64,000 bases of DNA from DATILI01 sp035476635 (GTDB taxonomy: Bacteria > Pseudomonadota > Gammaproteobacteria > Burkholderiales > Burkholderiaceae_C): NCBI GenBank assembly GCA_035476635.1, contig DATILI010000008.1:32888-96887 (forward strand), read 5' to 3'. The notes beneath the pieces are model-generated. The model did not search any database. It had not been told where the DNA came from and saw only the letters and a program-made list of their open reading frames with translations. The translations under genes and the position numbers were made by a program. Below, in pieces: positions 42,123 through 49,978 of the stretch; position 1 is the stretch's first letter, and every line of letters begins with the position of its first letter.

Positions 42123-43235
42123 ATGCACCCCCACGCTCACAGTCGTTCGCTGCCCCCCGAGGGGGCCGCTGCCTCCCTAGAGGCGGCTCGTCGGGAGGCA
42201 ATGTTCGCAACCTCGATTGCCGGCAGCCTGCCGAAACCGGCCTGGCTGGCCGAGACCCACAAGCTCTGGCCGCAATGGAAGGCACAGGGGGCCGAGCTGC
42301 TGCAGGCCAAGGCCGATGCCACCTTGCTGTGGATCAAGGCACAGGAAGACGCGGGGCTGGACATCATCGGTGACGGCGAGCAGTCGCGCCAGCACTTCGT
42401 GCACGGCTTCCTCGAGCAGGTCGCGGGCATCGACTTCGAGCACAAGGTCAAGATGGGCATCCGCAACAACCGCTACGACGCGATGGTGCCGCAGGTGGTT
42501 GCAGCGCTCGAATTGAAAGGGCGTGTGCATGCCTTCGAGGCGCAACTCATGCGCGCCCATACCAGCCGCAAGATCAAGTTCACCTTGCCCGGGCCGATGA
42601 CCATCGTGGATACCGTGGCCGATCGCTTCTACGGCGACAAGGTCAAACTGGCCTTCGCCTTCGCCGAGCTGCTGAACCAGGAAGCGCTGGCGCTGCAGGC
42701 CGATGGGGTGGACATCATCCAGTTCGACGAGCCTGCCTTCAACGTCTACATGCAGGATGCCGCGGACTGGGGCGTCAAGGCGCTGGAGCGCGCCGCCCAG
42801 GGCCTGACCTGTACGACAGCGGTGCACATCTGCTACGGCTACGGTATCCAGGCCAACCTCGACTGGAAGGAGACGCTGGGCGAAGAATGGCGCCAGTACG
42901 AGCAGGTATTTCCAGCGCTCGCGAAAAGCAGCATCGACCAGGTGAGCCTGGAGTGCTTCCACTCCCACGTGCCGCCGCATCTGATGAAGCTGCTGGAGGG
43001 CAAGGACGTGATGGTCGGCGTGATCGACGTCGCCAGCGACGAGATCGAAACGCCTGAGCAGGTGGCCGACACCATCGGCAAGGCCTTGCAGTTCGTCTCC
43101 ATGCAACGCCTGTTCCCGTGCACCAATTGCGGCCTGGCGCCGATGGACCGCGGCATTGCGCTGAAAAAGCTGCAAGCCCTCGCGCAGGGCGCAGCGCTGG
43201 CACGCGAACGGTATCGCGCGGGGCAGGGTGGTTGA
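42123..43235 (+). CDS. MetE C-terminal-domain-like methyltransferase (core MetE type)
   Basis: The 370-residue product corresponds to the zinc-binding half of cobalamin-independent methionine synthase. It has HICYGYG with the His/Cys ligand pair, SLECFHSH, and FPCTNCGLAPM with the last Cys. The N-terminal half of full MetE is absent, as in the short core-type proteins of archaea and many bacteria, whose methyl donor is not the usual folate triglutamate. AGGAG at 42112-42116 supports the ATG at 42123. The first 26 residues are encoded by a GC hairpin repeat, and an ATG at 42201, also preceded by GGGAGG, opens the conserved part. Confidence 0.85.
   Translation: MHPHAHSRSLPPEGAAASLEAARREAMFATSIAGSLPKPAWLAETHKLWPQWKAQGAELLQAKADATLLWIKAQEDAGLDIIGDGEQSRQHFVHGFLEQVAGIDFEHKVKMGIRNNRYDAMVPQVVAALELKGRVHAFEAQLMRAHTSRKIKFTLPGPMTIVDTVADRFYGDKVKLAFAFAELLNQEALALQADGVDIIQFDEPAFNVYMQDAADWGVKALERAAQGLTCTTAVHICYGYGIQANLDWKETLGEEWRQYEQVFPALAKSSIDQVSLECFHSHVPPHLMKLLEGKDVMVGVIDVASDEIETPEQVADTIGKALQFVSMQRLFPCTNCGLAPMDRGIALKKLQALAQGAALARERYRAGQGG
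42153..42199. repeat. Palindromic repeat element inside the start of the MetE-like gene
   Basis: The stretch contains CCCCCC-GA-GGGGG at 42153-42165, GCCTC-CCTA-GAGGC at 42171-42184 and a wider pairing of GCCTCCC at 42171-42177 with GGGAGGC at 42193-42199. It is similar in kind to the element before aapM and is read through in frame. Confidence 0.7.
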
Positions 43236-43237
43236 GT

Positions 43238-44458
43238 ATGCGTAGCGCGCATGAGTTTCCGATGGCCACGCCCGCCGAAACCGGCCTGTGCCCACACCGC
43301 GTGGACCGCCTGGTCGACGCACTGCAATCCGAAATCGACCGCGAACGCCTGCCCGGCGCCGTTGCCTTGGTCGCGCGGCACGGCAAGCTGGTGCTGTTCA
43401 AGAGCCTGGGCCAGCAGGACCCGGCCAGCGACACGCCGATGGCGCACGACGCGCTGTTTCGCATCTATTCGATGACCAAGCCCATTGTCTCGGCCGCCGT
43501 GATGATGCTGGTGGAGCAAGGCCGGCTCCTGTTGAGCGACCCGGTGGCCAAATACCTGCCCGAATTCTCCGGGCTGTGCGTCGCGGTGCCGCGCGAAGGG
43601 CGCCCGGACCTCGAGCCCGCCCTGGAGCCGGTGGCGCCGGGCCGTCCCAGCATCCACGACTTGCTGCGCCATACGGCGGGCCTGACCTACGAGTTTCTGG
43701 GGCAGGCGCCGGTGCAGCGGCAGTATGCAAAGGCCATGATCGGTTCGCGCGAGCGCAGCAACGCGGAGCAAACCCAGGCCCTGGCGACCTTGTCACTGAT
43801 GTATGCGCCGGGCACGGTTTGGGAGTACAGCCGCTCGACCGATGTGCTGGGCCGCCTGGTCGAGGTGATCAGCGGACAGGGGTTGGGCGCCTTCCTGCGC
43901 GCGCATATGCTCGGACCGCTGGGCATGCACGACACCGGCTTCAGCGTGCCGCCGGAACATTTGGGCCGCGTTGCCGAGCCGTTTGCGCACGACCCCGATG
44001 GCGGCGTGCCGATGCGCGTGTTCGATCTGAAGCTGCCGGCACGGCTGGAGCTGGGCGGTGGCGGGCTGGTGTCCACTGCGATGGACTACGCCCGGTTTTT
44101 GCAGTGCATGCTGAACAAGGGCGAGCTCGACGGCGTGCGCTTGCTGGGGCCCCGCAGCGTGGCGTTGATGACCGCCGACCACCTGGGATCGATCCCGGTC
44201 GCCCAGGACAGCGGTTCCGCGGCACTGTTGCTGCCGGGCTATGGCTTTGGCCTTGGCTTTGCCGTACGCACGGCGCCAGGCCTTGCGCCCGAGCACGGTT
44301 CGGTGGGTTCGTACCACTGGGGCGGCTTGGCCGGCACCACTTTCTTCGTCGACCCGGCCGAGGACCTGTTCGCGGTGTTGATGCTGCAGGCGCCCAACCA
44401 GCGCGAGTACTACCGGCAAATGTTTCGCGGCATGGTCTACGCCGCCTTGCTGGACTGA
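43238..44458 (+). CDS. Serine hydrolase of the beta-lactamase (class C/EstB-like) family
   Basis: The 406-residue product has SMTK at 78-81 with the nucleophilic serine, an EYSRSTD motif in the place of the YxN element, and HWGG near the C-terminus in the place of KTG. These fit the esterase/transpeptidase-like members of PF00144 rather than true AmpC. No signal peptide is visible, so it should be cytoplasmic. The start is either the ATG at 43238 or the one at 43262. It begins two bases after the MetE-like stop, so the two are probably co-transcribed. Confidence 0.85.
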   Translation: MRSAHEFPMATPAETGLCPHRVDRLVDALQSEIDRERLPGAVALVARHGKLVLFKSLGQQDPASDTPMAHDALFRIYSMTKPIVSAAVMMLVEQGRLLLSDPVAKYLPEFSGLCVAVPREGRPDLEPALEPVAPGRPSIHDLLRHTAGLTYEFLGQAPVQRQYAKAMIGSRERSNAEQTQALATLSLMYAPGTVWEYSRSTDVLGRLVEVISGQGLGAFLRAHMLGPLGMHDTGFSVPPEHLGRVAEPFAHDPDGGVPMRVFDLKLPARLELGGGGLVSTAMDYARFLQCMLNKGELDGVRLLGPRSVALMTADHLGSIPVAQDSGSAALLLPGYGFGLGFAVRTAPGLAPEHGSVGSYHWGGLAGTTFFVDPAEDLFAVLMLQAPNQREYYRQMFRGMVYAALLD

Positions 44459-44509
44459 ATGGCCCGGAGCGCGCTTGACTGATCGAATGGCCGGTGTAGC
44501 CTGTGCGGT

Positions 44510-44995
44510 ATGAGTACAGACCACACACACGGCCCCGAAGCCTGGAAGCACGATGGCGTACGCGTCATTCCCGGCAACCAGCTGGATGGCAACACCGCGC
44601 AGACGCCGGGCATGGACCGCAAGGCCGCGATCAACTTCGCGCGCGTCGGCGCACAAAAATTGTGGGCCGGCACGGTCACCATCCATGCCAACGCCAAGAC
44701 CGGCGCGCACCACCACGGCCACCTGGAAAGCGTGATCTATGTCGTCAAGGGTCGTGCGCGCATGCGCTGGGGCGAAGAACTGCAGTTCACCGCTGAGGCG
44801 GGACCGGGCGACTTCATCTACGTGCCGCCCTACGTGCCACACCAGGAAATCAATGCGAGTACGACCGAGTCGCTCGAGTGCGTGTTGTGCCGCAGCGACG
44901 GCGAAGCCGTGGCCATCAACCTCGGCATCACCCCTGTGGAGAAGCCCGAAACGGTGCTGTGGATCGATCCAACCCATCCCACGGGCGGCGTCTGA
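44510..44995 (+). CDS. Cupin-domain protein
   Basis: The 161-residue product has the first cupin motif with HHHGHLESVIYVVKG (H69, H71 and E73 as probable metal ligands) and the second with PGDFIYVPPYVPHQE (H111). It is a single-domain cupin of unknown function. The gene starts 51 bases after the serine hydrolase on the same strand and may be part of the same transcript. Confidence 0.83.
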   Translation: MSTDHTHGPEAWKHDGVRVIPGNQLDGNTAQTPGMDRKAAINFARVGAQKLWAGTVTIHANAKTGAHHHGHLESVIYVVKGRARMRWGEELQFTAEAGPGDFIYVPPYVPHQEINASTTESLECVLCRSDGEAVAINLGITPVEKPETVLWIDPTHPTGGV

Positions 44996-45100
44996 AGTTA
45001 CAAATTGGGGGCAACCGTTCGTCAGGCCGCCTTTGACGCTTGCGAAGACATGGTGTGAAATCCATCTCCCCTGCCGCCTTTCATTTCCTGGAGATCGCAG

Positions 45101-45298
45101 ATGAACCCAGTCAACGCCAGTCAAATGGTCGCCCGCGACTTTGGTTTTTCACGAGCAGAGGAATTCGATGATCGGGTGGTCGGCGGTAGCCAACTTGATT
45201 GGGAGCTCGGCGCCATCCTGGAGTTGAACGTCGCGTTCATGCGGCGGGACCGGCTCGCAGCTCCCCCGTTCGACGACGCCGATTTGAAGATCGTCTAG
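45101..45298 (+). CDS. Small hypothetical protein
   Basis: A 65-codon frame (MNPVNASQMVARDFGFSRAEEF...) has CTGGAG at 45088-45093 before the ATG, a good distance. I do not recognise the product, and it has no signal, membrane segment or cysteine. If it is not a gene, the whole stretch from 44996 to 45417 is non-coding; in that case I see only a weak hairpin at 45301-45316 (CGAGG/CCTCG) and possible promoter elements near 45370 for the cyclase gene. Confidence 0.35.
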   Translation: MNPVNASQMVARDFGFSRAEEFDDRVVGGSQLDWELGAILELNVAFMRRDRLAAPPFDDADLKIV

Positions 45299-45417
45299 GC
45301 CGAGGCGAAAACCTCGCGGGACAGCCCGAAATACGGCTGCGCGCAGTTTGTGCCCGCGGGGCCAGGGCGTTGCACTAAACTAGGCCAAGCATTCACTCAA
45401 TCCTGAATTCTTGGTGT

Positions 45418-46347
45418 ATGGGTGTCAACAAGACGGTTGTATTCGCTGATCTCACCGGAAGCACGGCCCTGTTCGAAACCCTCGGCAACGAGAAGGCGGC
45501 AGACGCGGTGACGCGGCTGACGCAATGGATCAGCGAGATATTCACGGCCAATTCCGGCAGCGTCGTCAAGAAGCTGGGCGACGGCGTCCTGGGCACTTTC
45601 CCCAGAGCCGAGGACGCCCTTCACGCCATGGTCTACATGCAGCGCGGGCACCAGCGGCGCTTGAAACGCTGGCCGCCGAAGATACGGATGGAGATCCGCG
45701 TCGGGGTGGCCAGCGGTGAGGTGGTGGAGGTGGGCGGCGACTGTTACGGCGACGCGGTGAATATGGCGTCGCGCCTGAGCGATTTGTCGGGCGCGCACCA
45801 GATCTGGGCCTCCGAAGCGGTGGTGGAGCAAATCCCGGACAGCAGCAACCTGCGTTTTCGCAACCTCGGCCCGATCAATGTCCGCGGCCGGACCGAGGCG
45901 CTGACCGTCTACCAGGTCGAGTGGGAAGAGGATGCATCCTCGGAGTTGCTGACCATGCAGGCCGCACTGCCCGAGGCGGCCATGCGCGAAGACTCCATCC
46001 TGGGGAACATCCAGCTCATGTGGCTGGACACCAACCGATCGTTTTCTTCCACCGAACTGCCGGTGCATCTGGGGCGTGCCACCGATGCGGAGATGTTTGT
46101 CGACGACCCGCGCGTTTCGCGCCTGCACGCAAAGATCGACTGGCGCCATGGCAGCTTCGTGCTGGTGGACTTGAGCAGCTTCGGCACCTGGGTACGTTTT
46201 GCCGGAAGCGACACCGACGTGCATCTGCGCCGCGACGAGTGCCTGCTGCACGGCCACGGCGAAATCGGGCTGGGCATGCCTTGCAACGATCTCAGCGCGG
46301 CAACGGTGCGCTTCAACGTCTCGGGCTCCACTGTGGAGATTGGCTAG
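45418..46347 (+). CDS. Class III nucleotidyl cyclase with C-terminal FHA domain
   Basis: The 309-residue product begins directly with the cyclase homology domain: VVFADLTGST with metal ligand D11, KKLGDGVLGTF with D55, and GDAVNMASRL with N115 and R119, which bind ribose and stabilise the transition state. A C-terminal FHA domain follows, with GR at 219-220 and SRLH at 234-237; the usual Asn of the later loop is missing. It probably makes cAMP, or cGMP, in response to a phosphothreonine partner. The next gene encodes a c-di-GMP enzyme 50 bases on. Confidence 0.87.
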   Translation: MGVNKTVVFADLTGSTALFETLGNEKAADAVTRLTQWISEIFTANSGSVVKKLGDGVLGTFPRAEDALHAMVYMQRGHQRRLKRWPPKIRMEIRVGVASGEVVEVGGDCYGDAVNMASRLSDLSGAHQIWASEAVVEQIPDSSNLRFRNLGPINVRGRTEALTVYQVEWEEDASSELLTMQAALPEAAMREDSILGNIQLMWLDTNRSFSSTELPVHLGRATDAEMFVDDPRVSRLHAKIDWRHGSFVLVDLSSFGTWVRFAGSDTDVHLRRDECLLHGHGEIGLGMPCNDLSAATVRFNVSGSTVEIG

Positions 46348-46397
46348 GTGCCGGATCCGCGCCGAAGCGTTTCTTGCCACATCGGCAGGCCGCAACC

Positions 46398-49331
46398 ATG
46401 ACGCTCCTGGTCCTGCAGATCGAAAGCGAAGCGGCGCACCGCGACGCACTTCTCGATGCAGTGGGTGCGCGCACGCTGCCCTGGCGTCTGCAGGTGGCGG
46501 GCTCGGTGCGGCAAGCGCGCGAGATGCTTGCGTCGGCTAGTCCCGACGCCATTCTGGTGAGCCACCGCCTGGCCGATGGCACGGCGTTCGACTTGTTGCC
46601 GGACTTTGCGGGCCGGCCGTCTATCTTGTGCGTGGCACCCGGTGAAGAGCCCGCCGCGGCCCGCGCGCTGCATGAGGGTTTCAGCGACTACCTGATCAAG
46701 GATGCCGGCCTGTCGTACCTGGAGGTGTTGCCCGAACAGGTCGCGGCTGCACTGCGCCATGCCGACGTGCTGCGCCGCCTGCGCGAGACCACCGAACGCT
46801 ATGAGGTGGCGCTCGCGGGGGCGGATGCCGGCCTGTGGGATTGGCGCTTTCACAGTGGCGGCAGCACGGTCAATGAACGCTGGTGGACGATGCTGGGCTA
46901 CCGCCCCGGAGAGTTCGACCTGCAGGGCAATGGCTGGCTCACGCTGGTGCACCCGGATGACCGCGCGGGCGTCCAGGCGGCGATGGACTTTGCCGGGAAG
47001 CCCGATACGCCAAGGCAATACGAAATCGAGTTCCGGATGCGCCACAAGGAGGGCCACTGGATCTGGATTCAAAGCCGTGGCAAGGTCGTGGAGCAAGGCC
47101 CCGAAGGCCAGCCGCTGCGCCTGGCCGGGACGCACGTGGACGTTACCGAGCGCCGGCGCGCCGAGACCGAACGCCGCCTGGCGCAAATGGCGCTACAGAA
47201 AACCAGCCAGTTGCTGGAGCACAAGAGCCAGATGCTGGAGGACATGCTCAACAGCATCTCGCAGGGGATTTCCCTGGTCGATGCGGGCAACAAACTGCTG
47301 GCCTACAACCCGCGCTACCTCGAGCTGCTGGAGTTGCCCGAGCCCCTGGTGGCGACACTGCCGACCGTGGAAAAAATCGTGCAATTCCAGACCGAGCGCG
47401 GCGACTTCGGCCAGGGCTTCGACCTGATCGAGCAGCAGGCGCGCGACTATGTGGCCAGCCAGTACCTGGCCAACGGTGCGGGCCTGAATGTGCCGGACCT
47501 CTACCTGCGCAAGACCCGCGCAGGGCGCGTCATCGAGGTGCGCACGCGCATGTCGCTGACTGGCAACAGGGTGCGCACCTTCACCGATGTGACCTCCTAC
47601 CTGGAGACACAGTCGGCCCTGCGCGAAAGCGAGGCGCGCTTTCGCAGCCTCACCGAGCTGATGACGGACTGGTACTGGGAGCTCGACGCCCAGGGGCAGT
47701 TCATGCGCTCCGAGGCATCCGGCACGGCGCAGCGCGGCGTGCTCTTTCGCCAGACCCTGGGCAAGGCGGCGCAAGAGGCGGTGGGCCAAACCGTGCGGGC
47801 CACACAAGAGCAATGGCAGGAATGGGACGCACGCATCGCATCGCGTCGCGAGTTTCGCGACTTCGTGTTTCCGGTCGAGTCCGCGGACACGCCGGGCCTG
47901 CGCTATTTCTCGATGTCGGGCCTGCCGGTGTTCGACGAGCAGGGCGTTTTCTCCGGCTATCGGGGGACCGGGCGCGACATCACCGCGCAAAAGCTTGCCG
48001 AAGCAGAGATCGAGAGGCTGGCGTTCTACGATGTGCTGTGCGGCCTGCCCAATCGCCGCCTGCTGATGAACCGCCTGGCCCAGGCCCTCGCCGCCAGCGC
48101 CCGCAGCGGCCAGCACGGCGCCTTGCTATTCATCGACCTGGACAACTTCAAGGACTTGAACGACACCCTGGGCCACGACATGGGCGACACGCTGCTCGGG
48201 CAGGTGGCCAAGCGGCTGGTCGGCTGCGTGCGCGAAAGCGATACCGTGGCGCGCTTCGGAGGCGATGAATTCGTGGTGATGCTGGAAGATCTGAATGCCG
48301 GCCTCGATGAGGCGGTGGGCCAGGTCGAAGCTGCGGCGCGCAAGATTCTCCAGGCGCTGAACCGGCCCTATGACCTGGACGGGCGCGAACACCACAGTAC
48401 GCCGAGCATCGGCATCACCGTGTTCAACAACCACGAGCAAAGCGTGGACGAGCTCATCAAGCGCGCGGACGTGGCCATGTACCAGGCCAAGGCCGCGGGC
48501 CGCAACACCTTGCGCTTCTTCGATCCGCAGATGCAGTCGGCGGTGGCCGACCGCTCCGCGTTGGAGGCCGACCTGCGCCAGGGCCTTTTGCGCGGGGAGT
48601 TGCGGCTTTACTACCAGCCGGTGGTGGACGAGCAGATGCGCGTCATCGGCGCCGAAGCGCTGGTGCGCTGGCAGCATCCGCTGCGCGGCATGGTGTCGCC
48701 GGCGCAATTCATACCAATGGCCGAGCAGAGCGGGCTGATCCTGCCGCTGGGCCAATGGGTACTCCAGACCGCCTGCCGGCAGCTCGCGGCCTGGGCGCGC
48801 TCGCCGCAGACGGCGGGGATCGCGCTTTCAGTGAATGTCAGCGCACGCCAGTTTCGGCAACCGGACTTCGTGGCGCAGGTGCTTGCGGTGCTGGCGCAGA
48901 GCGGTGCCAGTGCACAGCGGCTGACCCTCGAACTCACCGAAAGCCTGCTGCTTTCCGATGTCAAGGACGTGATCGCCAAGATGAACGATCTCAAGGCGCA
49001 CGGCATCGGCTTTGCGCTGGACGATTTTGGTACCGGCTACTCTTCGCTGGCCTATCTCAAGCGCCTGCCGCTGGACCAGCTCAAGATCGACCAGTCCTTT
49101 GTCGGCGACGTGTTGACCAACGCCAACGATGCCGCAATTGCGCGCACCATCCTGGCGCTGGCGCATAGCCTGGACCTGGGCGTGGTCGCCGAAGGGGTCG
49201 AAACGGAGGGGCAGCGTGCCTTCTTGCTGCGCAACGGCTGCAAGGCATTCCAAGGCTATCTTTTTGGCAAACCCCAGCCGGTGGCGGACTTCACGCTGGC
49301 GCACCTCGCAACCAACGAAACAAAGCCGTGA
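46398..49331 (+). CDS. PAS-GGDEF-EAL protein (c-di-GMP turnover) with N-terminal receiver-like domain
   Basis: The 977-residue product starts with a receiver-like domain (about 1-120, in which the usual phospho-Asp surroundings are replaced by DAILVSHRLADG). Three PAS-type domains follow (about 130-260, 280-410 and 415-545). GGDEF is intact at 621-625 (RFGGDEFVV), and EAL is intact at 753-755 (GAEALVRWQHP) with DDFGTGYSSL later. Both halves thus look active, or one may be allosteric. No membrane segment is visible, so it should be a cytoplasmic sensor. The open frame to 45921 runs through the cyclase gene and is not used. Confidence 0.9.
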   Translation: MTLLVLQIESEAAHRDALLDAVGARTLPWRLQVAGSVRQAREMLASASPDAILVSHRLADGTAFDLLPDFAGRPSILCVAPGEEPAAARALHEGFSDYLIKDAGLSYLEVLPEQVAAALRHADVLRRLRETTERYEVALAGADAGLWDWRFHSGGSTVNERWWTMLGYRPGEFDLQGNGWLTLVHPDDRAGVQAAMDFAGKPDTPRQYEIEFRMRHKEGHWIWIQSRGKVVEQGPEGQPLRLAGTHVDVTERRRAETERRLAQMALQKTSQLLEHKSQMLEDMLNSISQGISLVDAGNKLLAYNPRYLELLELPEPLVATLPTVEKIVQFQTERGDFGQGFDLIEQQARDYVASQYLANGAGLNVPDLYLRKTRAGRVIEVRTRMSLTGNRVRTFTDVTSYLETQSALRESEARFRSLTELMTDWYWELDAQGQFMRSEASGTAQRGVLFRQTLGKAAQEAVGQTVRATQEQWQEWDARIASRREFRDFVFPVESADTPGLRYFSMSGLPVFDEQGVFSGYRGTGRDITAQKLAEAEIERLAFYDVLCGLPNRRLLMNRLAQALAASARSGQHGALLFIDLDNFKDLNDTLGHDMGDTLLGQVAKRLVGCVRESDTVARFGGDEFVVMLEDLNAGLDEAVGQVEAAARKILQALNRPYDLDGREHHSTPSIGITVFNNHEQSVDELIKRADVAMYQAKAAGRNTLRFFDPQMQSAVADRSALEADLRQGLLRGELRLYYQPVVDEQMRVIGAEALVRWQHPLRGMVSPAQFIPMAEQSGLILPLGQWVLQTACRQLAAWARSPQTAGIALSVNVSARQFRQPDFVAQVLAVLAQSGASAQRLTLELTESLLLSDVKDVIAKMNDLKAHGIGFALDDFGTGYSSLAYLKRLPLDQLKIDQSFVGDVLTNANDAAIARTILALAHSLDLGVVAEGVETEGQRAFLLRNGCKAFQGYLFGKPQPVADFTLAHLATNETKP

Positions 49332-49403
49332 CGCGCGCGAAACGCGGCTGAAACAGGATCGCGAAATGATGGAGGCTCTCATCCCTGCACAAGCGAGCCC
49401 ACC

Positions 49404-49850
49404 ATGACACCACAGCAAATCACCCTCGTCCGCCAGAGCTTCGCGCTGGTTGCTCCCGTGGCGCCGCAGGCCGCGGCCATGTTCTATGAAAACCTGTTCA
49501 CCGCGGACCCGGCCTTGCGTCCCCTGTTTCGCGGCGACATGGTGCAGCAGGGCAACTTGTTGATGCGCATGATCCAGGGCGCCATCGGCATGCTGGACAA
49601 CCCCGAGCTGCTGCTTCCGACGCTGCACGCGTTGGGTGCTCGCCACCTCGCCTACGGGGTGAAGGAGCCTCATTACGGTACGGTGGGCCGGGCCCTGCTG
49701 CGCACGCTCAACGAGGCAATGGGTGATGCTTTTACGCCCGATGTGGCGGATGCCTGGGCCACGCTGTACGACGTGGTCAGCCGCACGATGCAGGAAGGCG
49801 CGCAAGCTGCGGCCGCGGCCGATGCGCGGTCGGCGGCGTTGGTGGTTTAG
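49404..49850 (+). CDS. Single-domain globin (bacterial hemoglobin type)
   Basis: The 148-residue product has a globin fold of the Vitreoscilla-hemoglobin/flavohemoglobin class: Tyr28 at position B10 in MFYENLF, a Gln near E7 in MVQQGN and the proximal His81 in GARHLAYGV. YGTVGRALL follows. The reductase half of flavohemoglobins is absent. It may bind O2 or detoxify NO. It lies 72 bases after the GGDEF-EAL gene, so a sensory or protective link is possible but unproven. Confidence 0.87.
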   Translation: MTPQQITLVRQSFALVAPVAPQAAAMFYENLFTADPALRPLFRGDMVQQGNLLMRMIQGAIGMLDNPELLLPTLHALGARHLAYGVKEPHYGTVGRALLRTLNEAMGDAFTPDVADAWATLYDVVSRTMQEGAQAAAAADARSAALVV

Positions 49851-49978
49851 AGCCCACACGCCTGGTACGGCTCGTTACCGGGTTTTCACAAATCCTCCAA
49901 GTCAGTTACAGACTTTGTCAGGACACTGGCGAGGCGGTTCGGCGCGATCGGCGCTGCAACTGCTCGGAGGGATACACG

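Noticed and set aside
45921..46397. Upstream extension of the GGDEF-EAL reading frame
   Set aside because: The region overlaps the FHA part of the cyclase gene in another frame and has no family resemblance. The ATG at 46398 opens the recognisable protein.
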